The notes beneath the pieces are model-generated. The model was not told the origin of the DNA. It made no database searches and saw nothing but the letters and a program-made list of their open reading frames with translations. DNA of 64,000 nt from NCBI GenBank assembly GCA_964482225.1, contig CAYZWT010000006.1:62001-126000 (forward strand), written 5' to 3'. Position 1 is the first letter of the stretch, and each line of letters begins with the position of its first letter. Of the stretch, positions 15,621 to 24,178 are shown piece by piece. The DNA comes from UBA1429 sp964482225. Lineage in GTDB: Bacteria > Chloroflexota > Anaerolineae > UBA1429. The position numbers were made by a program, and so were the translations under genes.

Positions 15621-17041
15621 CACAGGCCACCCCCCGCCATTGCGGCGGCCCCCGTGGCCCATTGCACCAGGGGCGACGGGAAAAGGCCCGCCAGCAGCGC
15701 CAGCCCCGCCAGGGCATAGAGCGACAGGCGCATGGCGGCGGGCAGGCGCGCTTGCTGCGGCGCCTCCTCCGGCTGCCCTGCGCCCAGGTGGATCAAGTAG
15801 TAGGCCACATAGGCCGTGGTCATCAGCGGGGCAATGATCTCCAGATAGCCGAGCCAGTGGTAGGGCGTGGCCAGGCCGCCCGCCAGGATCATCCACTCGC
15901 CGTAAAAGCCGCCGGAGGGGGGCCAGCCGGTCAGCCCGACCGCCCCAACGGCCATGGCCAGGGCGATGCCGGGCAGCAGCCGCCCGACGCCGTGCAGCCG
16001 CCCCGCCTGTTGGTGGCCAAAGGTGTGGCCCAGGAGCCCCACCCCGATGAACAGCAGCGATTTGTACACCCCGTGGCAGACCAGGTGGGTCAGGCCGCCG
16101 GTGATCCCCCGGGCAGACAGGGTGGCCAGCCCAAAGAGCACATAGCCCATCTGGCTGACGCTGGAATAGGCCAACACCCGCTTGAGGTCATCGGTGGCAA
16201 AGCAGAGCGCCGCGCCATACACCTGGGAGCCCAGGGCCACCAGCAGCAGCGTCAGTTGCAGCGGGGCCGCCGCCTCTGGAAAGAGGGGCAGCGCCATGCG
16301 CAGGATGCCATAGGCGGCCAGGCCCAGGTTGGCGCCCGCCAGCATGATGCTGACGGGCATGGGCGCAGCGGTGTGGGCGTCGGGCAGCCAGCCGTGCACG
16401 GGCCAGACGCCCAGCTTGATCATAAAGCCCAGCAGCAGCGCCCCCGCGAGGCCATAAGCGGCGGCGGGGGACAGGCTGGTCCCCAGCGCGGCCAGGGCAT
16501 CCAGTCGGGTGCTACCGGCGAGTTGGGCCAGCCGCGCCAGCGCGGCCATGATCAGCAGCGACCCAGCCTGGCTATACAGGAAATACTTGAGGGTGATGCG
16601 CGGGCGATCCTGGCCCTTGCCCCAGCCCAGCAGCAGCGCGCTAGAGGAGAGCACCGTCATCTCCCAGGCCAACAGAAAGAGCAGGGCATCGGCCACAATC
16701 ACGCTGGCGAGCATGCTGGCAGCATAGAGCAGCATGGCGGCATAGGCCAGCGCGGAGCGGGGTGCCTGGCGCAGATCGCCCAGGGCATAGACAAAGGCGG
16801 CCAACGAGACCACGCCCGTATTCAGGATAAAGGGCAACGCCAGCCGGTCCAGATGCCACAACTCTTGCGTCTCGGCGTCAGGGATCAGCAGCGCGGCAGC
16901 CCCCAGGGCGCCCAGCCCCAAGGCCAGGGCGGCCAACGCCAGCCAGCCCGCGCGCCGCGCCCACGGGCCGCGCAACAGCGCCAGGCCCGCAGCCGTCGCC
17001 ACGGGTATCAGCAGGGCCAGCCAGATCCAAGCGTTCACCAC
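15620..17041 (-). CDS. Antiporter-like membrane subunit (NuoM/MrpD type)
   Basis: A 473-residue, multi-span protein. Conserved ion-path residues are visible: Glu in LLAWEMTVLSSS near residue 130, Lys in GFMIKLGVWPVHGWLPDAHTAAP near 207, and VLAYSSVSQMGYVLFG near 290. It is a second complete antiporter-like subunit next to the 14166-15620 gene. A spacing of 6 bases from the upstream gene indicates co-transcription. Confidence 0.88.
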   Translation of the reverse strand: MVNAWIWLALLIPVATAAGLALLRGPWARRAGWLALAALALGLGALGAAALLIPDAETQELWHLDRLALPFILNTGVVSLAAFVYALGDLRQAPRSALAYAAMLLYAASMLASVIVADALLFLLAWEMTVLSSSALLLGWGKGQDRPRITLKYFLYSQAGSLLIMAALARLAQLAGSTRLDALAALGTSLSPAAAYGLAGALLLGFMIKLGVWPVHGWLPDAHTAAPMPVSIMLAGANLGLAAYGILRMALPLFPEAAAPLQLTLLLVALGSQVYGAALCFATDDLKRVLAYSSVSQMGYVLFGLATLSARGITGGLTHLVCHGVYKSLLFIGVGLLGHTFGHQQAGRLHGVGRLLPGIALAMAVGAVGLTGWPPSGGFYGEWMILAGGLATPYHWLGYLEIIAPLMTTAYVAYYLIHLGAGQPEEAPQQARLPAAMRLSLYALAGLALLAGLFPSPLVQWATGAAAMAGGGL

Positions 17042-17047
17042 GATCCC

Positions 17048-18292
17048 CTATCCCATAGAAGCAAAGGCCAGGCCAAACAAAATCAAACAGACGATGCCCA
17101 GGCAGGCCCACACCAGGTTGCGCCCCAGCAGGCCGGTGTGCTGGCGCTGCAAGGCGCGGGCCAGGGCATGGGCCCCCGCCACGGTCCGCTGCCCCAGCCT
17201 CTCTAGCAGACCCAGCTCCACGGAGGCCATCAAACGGTGCGCCGGGCGCAGCGTCCCCTGGGCCGCCTCGCGGATGGGGCGCTCGTCCGGCGGCGCGGGC
17301 CGGGCCAGCGGGCATCCTGGCCGCCCCGCCAGGAGCGCCGGGGCGGCCAGGATGCCCGCCCGCAGCAGGGCCAGCAAGGGCAGATACCAGGAGGGGAGCG
17401 ACGTGCCCGCCAGGCCCACCAGCAGCGCGCCGGTGGCCGCCAGCAGCCGCTCGCCCGGCGAGCGGGAGCGTTGCAGCGCCGCCCAGGCCAGGGCGAGGGC
17501 GCCCAGACCCAACAGGAGCGCCAGGCCGTTGGCCGCAGCCAGCACGGGCCGCAGCCGGTAGAGCAGATAACCACCCAGCACCGGCAGGCCAACGCCCGCG
17601 GTCAGAAGGTACCTGCCAGGCTGGCCGCGCAGGGCATCCCGCAGCCAGCCATCGGCGGGGGGCAGGCCCAGCTTGACCCACACCGCGCCCAGGCCACAGG
17701 CCAACACCGGCCAGAGCCGGGCGGCGGGGTTCTCCATCGCCAGGGCCAGCATGGCGTCAATGGCCCAGGTGCCCGCCAGGGCATACAGTCCCAGGATCAG
17801 GAGCAGGAACACGTCGCCCGCCACGCGCAAGAGCAGGATGTTGCGCCAGAGAGGCAGCCCCCGGTTGCCATCGGCCAGCAGCATAAACAGGGTGGGCAGG
17901 GCCGCCATCTCGACCAGCAGGAAACGCATGAGCATATGGTCCACGGTGACGCCCGCGGCCACCAGGCCGCAGAGCAGGTGCCCAAGGCCGGGCCAGTGCG
18001 TCTCTTGCTCGCGGGGCAAGAGCTGGGCCAGCCCCAGGGCAACCAAGGCGATCACGGCCAGGTAGACGCCCGGCGGGCGCGCCACCAGCCCGGCGCACTC
18101 GGCGCCGGGGAACAGGGTCACGCACCAACCGGTGCTGCCTTGCAGAAAGGGCCAGAGCAGGCTCAGGGAGAGCAGCCCCAGGGCCATGGCGCTGCCGCGC
18201 TCGGCGCGGGCCGCCCAGGGGCGTTGGCGCATGGCCAACAGGCCCAGCCCCAGCGCCATGCTCGCCAAGATCAACCCCTCCAGCCAGCCCAT
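17048..18292 (-). CDS. Divergent antiporter-like membrane subunit (NuoL/MrpA-related)
   Basis: A 414-residue, very hydrophobic protein. Traces of the antiporter fold are visible: Glu in FLLVEMAALPTLFMLLAD (residues about 124-140) and Lys in VWVKLGLPPADGWLRDA near residue 207, in the place of the usual K..P.HGWLPDA with the His lost. The C-terminal third is poorly conserved. It may be a structural or partly degenerate third antiporter-like subunit. Position in the operon (7 bases after the NuoK-like gene) is the main support. Confidence 0.65.
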   Translation of the reverse strand: MGWLEGLILASMALGLGLLAMRQRPWAARAERGSAMALGLLSLSLLWPFLQGSTGWCVTLFPGAECAGLVARPPGVYLAVIALVALGLAQLLPREQETHWPGLGHLLCGLVAAGVTVDHMLMRFLLVEMAALPTLFMLLADGNRGLPLWRNILLLRVAGDVFLLLILGLYALAGTWAIDAMLALAMENPAARLWPVLACGLGAVWVKLGLPPADGWLRDALRGQPGRYLLTAGVGLPVLGGYLLYRLRPVLAAANGLALLLGLGALALAWAALQRSRSPGERLLAATGALLVGLAGTSLPSWYLPLLALLRAGILAAPALLAGRPGCPLARPAPPDERPIREAAQGTLRPAHRLMASVELGLLERLGQRTVAGAHALARALQRQHTGLLGRNLVWACLGIVCLILFGLAFASMG

Positions 18293-18299
18293 CTGTGCG

Positions 18300-18629
18300 C
18301 TATCCTTTCAGCTCGGTCAGATCGTCCACCAGCCCTTCGGGGTGGTAGCGCAGGGCGTTGATGATCAGCACCAGGGCGATGGCCATGACGATGGCCTCCA
18401 CCACCAGGGCCGTGATGACCAGCGGCTGCATGGCCTCAATCTGGCCGTGGACCCGTCCGGCATCCACCAGGATCAAGAGCGCCCCTTGCAGCAGGATACT
18501 CAGCCCGAGCACCTGCTTGAGCGCGCGCCGCTGGGTGATCAGGGCGATCAGGCCCAGCACGATCAAGGCCAGGGCCAGCCAGGGGTTGATGGCATCGGCA
18601 GCCGCTTCCCAACCTACCACCCTATTCAT
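18300..18629 (-). CDS. NuoK/MrpC-like small membrane subunit
   Basis: A 109-residue protein with three spans. The pattern QVLGLSILLQGALLILVDAG followed by TALVVEAIVMAIALVLIINAL matches NuoK/MrpC/HyfE, including the Glu in the third span (VVEAIV). It starts 8 bases inside the preceding gene, so it is coupled. Confidence 0.78.
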   Translation of the reverse strand: MNRVVGWEAAADAINPWLALALIVLGLIALITQRRALKQVLGLSILLQGALLILVDAGRVHGQIEAMQPLVITALVVEAIVMAIALVLIINALRYHPEGLVDDLTELKG

Positions 18630-18840
18630 CCTCCTCTTCTTCGCCCGGCAAGAGCGCCCGAATGCCCAGAGCGCCCAGGAAAAAGAGCCCCAGTTGGATG
18701 TAGAGATCGAACTGCCTGCCCATCCAGAGCATCCCAGGGCCCGATTCGATCACGGCGGCGCGGCGGGTCAGCAACGAAAAGGCGATCCCAGCAGCGAACA
18801 GGAGCGCCATGGCGGCCAGCCAGCGAGATTCACCTTTCAC
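18622..18840 (-). CDS. Small membrane subunit of the hydrogenase operon (MbhE/MrpB-N-like)
   Basis: A 72-residue protein with two predicted spans (about 8-26 and 47-65) separated by a polar loop, and an acidic tail (GEEEEDE). It is too short for confident family assignment. Its overlap with genes on both sides (11 and 8 bases) and the order before a MrpC-like gene resemble the Mbh/Mrp module, where MbhE or the N-terminal part of MrpB stands here. Confidence 0.55.
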   Translation of the reverse strand: MKGESRWLAAMALLFAAGIAFSLLTRRAAVIESGPGMLWMGRQFDLYIQLGLFFLGALGIRALLPGEEEEDE

Positions 18841-19087
18841 CTTGGCCCCCTCCTATGGATTCGGTCAGGGTGATGGCCAGGATGAACAGGACGCTCACCA
18901 CGCCGGCGCCGACGGAAAGCTGCACGCTACCGGCAAAGGGGGCTCGCAGCACGAAAAAAAGCAGGGCGAGGGCCGAATTGCCCAACACCAGGGCAATGGC
19001 GGCGTGCATCAGGCGGGGCGCCCGTATGGTGACCAGGGCAGCAACGATGATCACGAGGCAGATCGCGAGATAGACGAACATGTGCAC
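18830..19087 (-). CDS. MbhD/NuoJ-like small membrane subunit, first gene of the hydrogenase operon
   Basis: An 85-residue protein with three spans. The motif LSVGAGVVSVLFILAITLTE resembles the conserved helix of MbhD/MnhB/NuoJ-type subunits (EAGVGAG.V.VLF). It opens a run of twelve overlapping or abutting genes reading down to 10565, with gaps of at most about 15 bases. The order (MbhD-like, small subunit, MrpC-like, antiporters, then hydrogenase arm) resembles archaeal Mbh complexes. Confidence 0.65.
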   Translation of the reverse strand: MHMFVYLAICLVIIVAALVTIRAPRLMHAAIALVLGNSALALLFFVLRAPFAGSVQLSVGAGVVSVLFILAITLTESIGGGQGER

Positions 19088-19152
19088 CTATCGTTCTGTT
19101 GGCGGCCGGGCTCATTCCCGGTCCCCTCAGCAAGCCCTGTCGTTGCAGCGTG

Positions 19153-19563
19153 TCAGGCAGGGTTCTGCCGGCGGCGTTGCCGGTGCAGGTCGCTGCATTC
19201 CCGGTGTAGATCGAGCCAGCGCTGGCGCAGGCGCTCGTCGTCGAAATAGGCCCGCTGTTCCTCCAGCCAGGCCTCGACACCGATGCGCCGGATGCGCCGC
19301 AGGTTCTCGATCACCGGACGGTGGGTGCGCCAAATGGGATCATACGCAAAGTGGATCAGACGGGTGCAGGGCATCTCGGGGCAGTCGGCGCAAGTGAGCA
19401 GGCCCCGTTCTGTAACGCAACGATAGATCGCGCAATGCTCCCGGTGGTACTGGGCGCCGCAGGCGTTACACTCACAGCCGCAGCCATGGCAGCTCTCGGC
19501 GATCCGCTCGGTGCACAGATCGCAATAGAGGCCGCAGCGCCCTACCAGGAGCATCTCTTGCAT
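19153..19563 (-). CDS. Cys-rich DUF3795-like protein
   Basis: A 136-residue protein opening with CGLYCDLC and followed by CHGCGCECNACG, CAIYRC and CADCPEMPC. This is the spacing typical of DUF3795 proteins, thought to bind zinc or an iron-sulfur cluster. The C-terminal half is helical and Arg-rich. It follows a paralogue by 27 bases. Function is unknown. Confidence 0.7.
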   Translation of the reverse strand: MQEMLLVGRCGLYCDLCTERIAESCHGCGCECNACGAQYHREHCAIYRCVTERGLLTCADCPEMPCTRLIHFAYDPIWRTHRPVIENLRRIRRIGVEAWLEEQRAYFDDERLRQRWLDLHRECSDLHRQRRRQNPA

Positions 19564-19590
19564 CTCACACTTTCTCCATCGATTGCCGGG

Positions 19591-19959
19591 CTATTCAGCG
19601 TCCAGCAGCGCCCGCACATCGGCGGCAGAGAGGCCGCTGAGTGCGCCAAAGTCTATCACATCGCCGAGCCGTTGGCGCACCTGGGCCAGCATGCCTTCCA
19701 GGCTACGAACCTGCACCGCCTGGATCAGGCCCGTGCAGACGCCGGCCCACTCGGGCTTGCCAAAGGGCCCCTTATCGCAGGGCATCTGGGCGCATTCCCA
19801 GCAGCCCGCATAGTTGTTTTCCAGGCAGCAATCGCGCACCTGGCAGGGGTCATCGCCGCCACCGCCACGGCAGCCCACGCAGCCATCGCTTAGCCCGGGG
19901 CACCCGGCGCATACCAGGCCACAATACGCTACGGTTCCCGCATCGCTCCAGTCGGCCAT
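19591..19959 (-). CDS. Cys-rich DUF3795-like protein
   Basis: A 122-residue protein from ATG 19959, with GGGAGG about 8 bases upstream. It contains YCGLVCAGC, CVGCRGG, CQVRDCC and CWECAQMPC, with 11 cysteines in the first 65 residues, then a helical tail. It is a paralogue of the next gene and of 23723-24175. It is transcribed from a well-formed promoter at 20023-20051. Confidence 0.7.
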   Translation of the reverse strand: MADWSDAGTVAYCGLVCAGCPGLSDGCVGCRGGGGDDPCQVRDCCLENNYAGCWECAQMPCDKGPFGKPEWAGVCTGLIQAVQVRSLEGMLAQVRQRLGDVIDFGALSGLSAADVRALLDAE

Positions 19960-20372
19960 CGCTCCCACCTCCCCAGCCTTGGCTCACAGCATACGCGGCC
20001 TACGCTGCTCGAATGCTTGCGTATTATCCTCAAGGTTAGCGCCCGCGTCAAGCCGTTTGAGCGCCTGCAATTGCAGGCCGGTTGCAGGGCTGCCGGGACT
20101 TGTCGCCGCCATCGGCCCGGAACGCCGGACGCTTCAAGATGAGCTTTATGATAGCCAATACGCAGAATGCAGTGGCAGTCCTTCTTGAGGGCAGCGCCGC
20201 GAATTCAGTAGATGCGCACCGCCAGATGCAGAGTGATGGGCTCTGGTTGGCAGATCGTCATAATGCTTGTTATGAAATTCCCTGCCCGGAACGCGCCCTG
20301 AATTGGGGCACGAGCTGACCTGGGATATAATCACGCCCACGGCCCGCGCAGCGCACCTGATAGGAATAGAAC
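19960..20372. other. Divergent intergenic region between DUF3795 genes and lipoprotein gene
   Basis: Contains the minus-strand promoter for the DUF3795 pair and, on the plus strand, TATAAT at 20336-20341 for the downstream lipoprotein gene (the -35 is poor). A possible 59-codon ORF from ATG 20139 lacks a ribosome site and GC bias and is not called. Nothing else is recognisable. Confidence 0.45.
20023..20051 (-). promoter_or_regulatory. Sigma70-type promoter for the DUF3795 gene pair
   Basis: On the minus strand TTGACG (20046-20051) is followed after exactly 17 bases by GATAAT (20023-20028). Initiation near 20016 leaves a leader of about 57 bases. Confidence 0.65.
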
Positions 20373-22640
20373 ATGCCAAAACCCTGCCGGATGCTCCCTC
20401 TCACCTTGTTGCTTGCCCTTTTCCTGGCCGCGTGTGACGCCAGCCCACGTTTCGAGGGCGCATTGCGAGACGCCGTCTCGGGCGCCGCTGTGGCGGATGC
20501 CCAGGTGCATATCGCCGACCAGGTGGTGGCGGTGGATGGCGATGGTCGCTTTGCCATTGAGCTGCCTACCGGCGAGCACCAGGGGCGCATCATCGCCGTG
20601 GGCTATGTCGAGACGCCGCTGGCGATCTCGCTTACCGAGGAGGCGCGCAGGCAAAACCACGAGATCGCCCTCCAGCCCCGCATGTTGCGTGGTCAAGTCA
20701 CCCTGGCGGATACGGGCGAGCCGTTGCAGCAGGGCCTTGTGCAATATGGCGACGAGACCCTGACTCTGGACCAGGATGGTGCGTTCGAGACGCCGGCCCG
20801 CGAGATTCTCGATCTCGCTATCACGTGCGAAGGATGCATCGCTCTGACGTTGGGCGCCGGGGAGGTGCAGGCCGCCTTTGCGCCCGACGGGAGCCTGGCA
20901 GCGCCGCTGGCCATTCAGGTCAGCCCGCAGGTGCTGGAAGGTGTGGTGCGCGAGCCCGATGGCGCGCCGGTTGAGGGGGCCCGGGTGCGGCTGGGCGATC
21001 AGGCCACCCTGACCAACGCCGAGGGCCGTTACCGGCTGCGCCTGGCGCAGACAGGGCTGCCGCTCGAGGTCGAGAGCCCGGCCCACAAGCCGGTAGAGCC
21101 GGTGATCTATGCCGGGCAGCCTTCGCTGGAGATCGTGTTGGAGCCCTGGCAGGCCGTTATCCAGATCGTGGATCAGGCCAGCGAGCTGCCACTGGAGGGC
21201 GCCTCGGTTTCATCGGGCGAGCTCCAGGCTGTGAGCGATGCCCAGGGCCGCGCCACATTGCGCCTGCCCCCCGGCAGCGAGCTGACCGTGGCGGCGAGGG
21301 GCTATCTTACGGCCACGGCGCTCTATGAGGGTGAGCCGGACGCGCTCTCGCTAGCGCTGCGCGCCACACGGATCATGGGGACTCTGCACAACCTGGAGAC
21401 CGGCGCGCCCGTGGCCAATGGGTTGGTGCAGGTATTTCGCCAAGGGCGAGAAGAGCCCGATCTGCTGCGCACCGACGACCAGGGCGCGTTTGAGATCCTG
21501 GATGGCGAGGATGTCACAAGGTTGTTCGTCAAGGCCGCCGGCTATGATCGCGTGGACCTGCCCGTGACCCAGATGGGACGCTACGAGATCGAGCTGGAGC
21601 CCTTTGTGGCCCACGGGATCTATATCCCTATGGCCGTGCTCTCGCTGCCCGACCGGATCTATGAGCTGCTGGATATGGTGGCGGCCTCGGAGCTGCTCAA
21701 CACCATTGTCATTGACGTCAAAGGCGATTGGGCCACCACAGCGTGGGCCAGCGAGGTGCCCGTGGCCCAGGAGATCGGCACGGCTGTTCCCGGCTTGATG
21801 GACATCGAGGAGGTGTTGCAGGCCTGTCGCGAGCGCGGCATCTATGCCATTGCCCGCATCGTGGTGTTCAAGGATCGCCTGCTGGGCGAGGGCAAGCCGG
21901 AGTGGGCCATCCACACCCAATCCGGCGCCCTGTACAAGGATGGCGAGGGCCTCTATTGGGGCGACCCCTTCCGCCAAGAGGTCTGGGATTACAACATCGC
22001 CCTGATGTTGGAGGCGGTGGACAAGGGGTTCGACGAGGTCCAGTTCGATTACCTGCGCTTTCCATCCGAGGGGCGGGTCTCGGATCGCGTCTATGTCCAA
22101 GAGGCAACCTTTGAGTCGCGCACTCAGGCCATCGGCGACTTTTGCGCCGCCGCCTATCGCGCCATCGAGCCGACGCCCGCTTTTCTCTCGGCGGATATTT
22201 TCGGGCTGACCCCCTGGGTAGACGCCACCCGGGACATGGGCATCGGCCAGCGGGTGGACGACATCGCGCCCCACATGGACTATCTCTCGCCCATGCTCTA
22301 TCCCACGACATTCAACCGGCTGGCGCTGCAACCCATCGGCGTGAGCGATGCCTGGACCCATCCCTACGAGACGGTCTACTATAGTATGATGCAGCTCCAC
22401 AAGCGCACCGATACCCTGGTGCGCCCCTGGCTACAGCACTATGCCCTGGGCGTGCCCTATGCGCTGGACGATTACCTGCGGCAGCGCAAGGGCGCCGAGG
22501 ACGCGGGCAGCCACGGCTGGCTCTGGTGGAATGCCGCCGCCCGCTACAATCTGGATGCGCTGGCCCCTGATCCGTATCATCTGATGGCGACCATCCCCCA
22601 GCCGCCCACGCCCACACCTGAACCGGAGGCAGAAGAGTAA
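20373..22640 (+). CDS. Lipoprotein with carboxypeptidase-regulatory-like repeats and DUF4015 putative glycoside hydrolase domain
   Basis: A 755-residue protein. A lipoprotein signal peptide ends in LFLAAC (lipobox Cys near residue 23), so it is anchored outside the membrane. Residues about 28-415 are four to five Ig-like carboxypeptidase-regulatory repeats (G.V...G.P...A.V.......T...G.F). From about 413 to 730 is a TIM-barrel domain of the DUF4015 putative glycoside hydrolase type (IVIDVKGDWA, FDEVQFDYLRFPSEG, LSADIFGLTPW, YLSPMLYP, GWLWWNA). The Asp residues in VQFDYLRFP are candidate catalytic groups. A Pro/Thr tail ends the protein. The substrate is unknown. Confidence 0.78.
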   Translation: MPKPCRMLPLTLLLALFLAACDASPRFEGALRDAVSGAAVADAQVHIADQVVAVDGDGRFAIELPTGEHQGRIIAVGYVETPLAISLTEEARRQNHEIALQPRMLRGQVTLADTGEPLQQGLVQYGDETLTLDQDGAFETPAREILDLAITCEGCIALTLGAGEVQAAFAPDGSLAAPLAIQVSPQVLEGVVREPDGAPVEGARVRLGDQATLTNAEGRYRLRLAQTGLPLEVESPAHKPVEPVIYAGQPSLEIVLEPWQAVIQIVDQASELPLEGASVSSGELQAVSDAQGRATLRLPPGSELTVAARGYLTATALYEGEPDALSLALRATRIMGTLHNLETGAPVANGLVQVFRQGREEPDLLRTDDQGAFEILDGEDVTRLFVKAAGYDRVDLPVTQMGRYEIELEPFVAHGIYIPMAVLSLPDRIYELLDMVAASELLNTIVIDVKGDWATTAWASEVPVAQEIGTAVPGLMDIEEVLQACRERGIYAIARIVVFKDRLLGEGKPEWAIHTQSGALYKDGEGLYWGDPFRQEVWDYNIALMLEAVDKGFDEVQFDYLRFPSEGRVSDRVYVQEATFESRTQAIGDFCAAAYRAIEPTPAFLSADIFGLTPWVDATRDMGIGQRVDDIAPHMDYLSPMLYPTTFNRLALQPIGVSDAWTHPYETVYYSMMQLHKRTDTLVRPWLQHYALGVPYALDDYLRQRKGAEDAGSHGWLWWNAAARYNLDALAPDPYHLMATIPQPPTPTPEPEAEE

Positions 22641-22694
22641 GGCAGGCCCGAACACGCCGATGATGGGCGCGGGTGATCACACAGGAGCATGCAC

Positions 22695-23684
22695 ATGAGC
22701 ACATTGCTGACGCACGCGCTGGCCGATCTTGCCTCGCTCCATCTCTCGGCCCGCAGCGCCGAGAGCGCGTCCTTTGCGGGGCGCCCGGCCCTGCGCCTGG
22801 ACGGCCTCGCCCTGCTGCCCGAGCTGGCGATGGAGCAGGGCACACTGGAGGTCGAGATCGCCGCCGAGGGGCCGGCCTACCCGGGCCTGGTCTTTTGCGC
22901 GGCGGATACCCTCAACTATGAACTGGCCTATACCCAACCCCACACCAGCGGCGCCTGGGACGCCCTCCAGTACGACCCCGTCTTTCACGGCGCCAACACC
23001 TGGCAGCTCTATCACGGCGAGGCGTACCAGCGCGCCACCGAGGTGCCCACGGGACGCTGGTTCACCTTGCGGGTCGCCTTTCAGGGCCGGCGGGCCAGCA
23101 TCTCGGTGGACGGCCAGGCGCCCCTGGTGGTCGAGGGGTTGGCCCATGGGCGCAGCGGCGGCCTGGTGGGCCTGTGGACCTACCTGCCGGCCTATTTCCG
23201 CAACCTGCGCGCCTCGCCCGGGGTTGCGATCCCCGAGCAGGGCCACGCGGCAGCCCCGCCTCTGGGCGCGCCCTGGCGCTGGGTGGATGCCTGGTTCGTC
23301 GAGGGGTATGGCGTGGCGGCCTGCGAGCCCAACGGGGCACTGAACCTATACCGTTACCTGCCCTCCACTCTGCTCAGCGCCACCCTTACGCGAAGGCTGG
23401 CCGTGGCCCAGGAGACGGATGTCGAGCTTGCCCTTGGCTATGGCGACGTCCTGGACCTTGCGCTGGACGATGAACCGCTCTACCACGGCGAGAACAGGTT
23501 CAAGCCCTCGCCCTTGTGGGAGGAGCGGGGCTATGTGGCGCCGGGTCATCGCCTGCGCCTCCGGCTAGCGCCGGGGGAGCACCGGCTGAGCGCCGTCGTG
23601 CAGGTGGATGAGCCCTTTGGCTGGGGCCTCACGTTGGCGTGGCAGGGCGAGGGAGTCACGCTGTTGCCGGCAGCGCTGGGCTAA
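22695..23684 (+). CDS. Beta-sandwich (LamG/concanavalin-like) protein, uncharacterised
   Basis: A 329-residue protein. ATG 22695 was chosen because AGGAG lies 7 bases upstream; the ATG at 22689 is too close. There is no signal peptide. Residues about 25-180 have the pattern of a concanavalin-like jelly roll (LEVEIAAEG.AYPGLVF, GRWFTLRVAFQGRRASISVDGQ, GLVGLWTY.PAYFRNLR). The second half (about 195-329) looks like another beta domain (LALGYGDVLDLALDDEPLY). Carbohydrate binding is possible given the hydrolase-like lipoprotein 54 bases upstream, but this is inference. Confidence 0.6.
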   Translation: MSTLLTHALADLASLHLSARSAESASFAGRPALRLDGLALLPELAMEQGTLEVEIAAEGPAYPGLVFCAADTLNYELAYTQPHTSGAWDALQYDPVFHGANTWQLYHGEAYQRATEVPTGRWFTLRVAFQGRRASISVDGQAPLVVEGLAHGRSGGLVGLWTYLPAYFRNLRASPGVAIPEQGHAAAPPLGAPWRWVDAWFVEGYGVAACEPNGALNLYRYLPSTLLSATLTRRLAVAQETDVELALGYGDVLDLALDDEPLYHGENRFKPSPLWEERGYVAPGHRLRLRLAPGEHRLSAVVQVDEPFGWGLTLAWQGEGVTLLPAALG

Positions 23685-23722
23685 CGCTTGGCCTGCGCGC
23701 CAGAAGAGAAGGAGGTGATAGC

Positions 23723-24175
23723 ATGGAACCGGTGGATGTGCGGCGCTATGTGGCCCCGTGCGGCGCCGTTTGCTATAGCTGCGTCGCATTCGACGACGGC
23801 CCCATCGCGTGGCATGCCCGAGAGCTATCACGCAGACTAGAGGGCTTTGAGCGACTCGTCGCTATCTTTACGACGTTCGAGCCAAGGGCAGCCCAGTTCG
23901 ATGCGTTCCGCCAGTTTTTGTCGTATCTGGCAGAGGGAACCTGTGGGAGTTGCCGCGAGGGCGACGCCTGCATGCCCGATTGCGGCGTGCGCGCCTGCAG
24001 CGTCGAACGCGGCCACGATTACTGCTTCCAATGCCCCGATTTCCCCTGCGACCACACCGGCCTGGACGACGCCCTGCGGGCGTACTGGCTGCGCACCAAT
24101 CGGCGCATGGGCGAGATCGGACCACAGGCGTATTGGCAAGAGCGCCGAGATCGCGGCCACTATGCTGGAGAGTAA
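23723..24175 (+). CDS. Cys-rich DUF3795-like protein
   Basis: A 150-residue protein from ATG 23723 with an excellent AAGGAGGTGAT site upstream; the longer open frame is not needed. It contains CGAVCYSC at the N-terminus, CGSCREGDACMPDCGVRAC in the middle and CFQCPDFPC further on, the DUF3795 arrangement. It is a third paralogue of the two minus-strand genes 4 kb away. birA starts 3 bases after the stop. Confidence 0.7.
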   Translation: MEPVDVRRYVAPCGAVCYSCVAFDDGPIAWHARELSRRLEGFERLVAIFTTFEPRAAQFDAFRQFLSYLAEGTCGSCREGDACMPDCGVRACSVERGHDYCFQCPDFPCDHTGLDDALRAYWLRTNRRMGEIGPQAYWQERRDRGHYAGE

Positions 24176-24178
24176 CCC

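Noticed and set aside
15428..17206. Very long plus-strand ORF (592 codons) opposite the antiporter genes
   Set aside because: It is the antisense shadow of GC-rich membrane protein genes; composition is Gln/His/Arg-rich with no recognisable domain.
20139..20318. Possible 59-codon ORF in the gap before the DUF4015 lipoprotein
   Set aside because: No ribosome site, no GC codon bias and no recognisable features.
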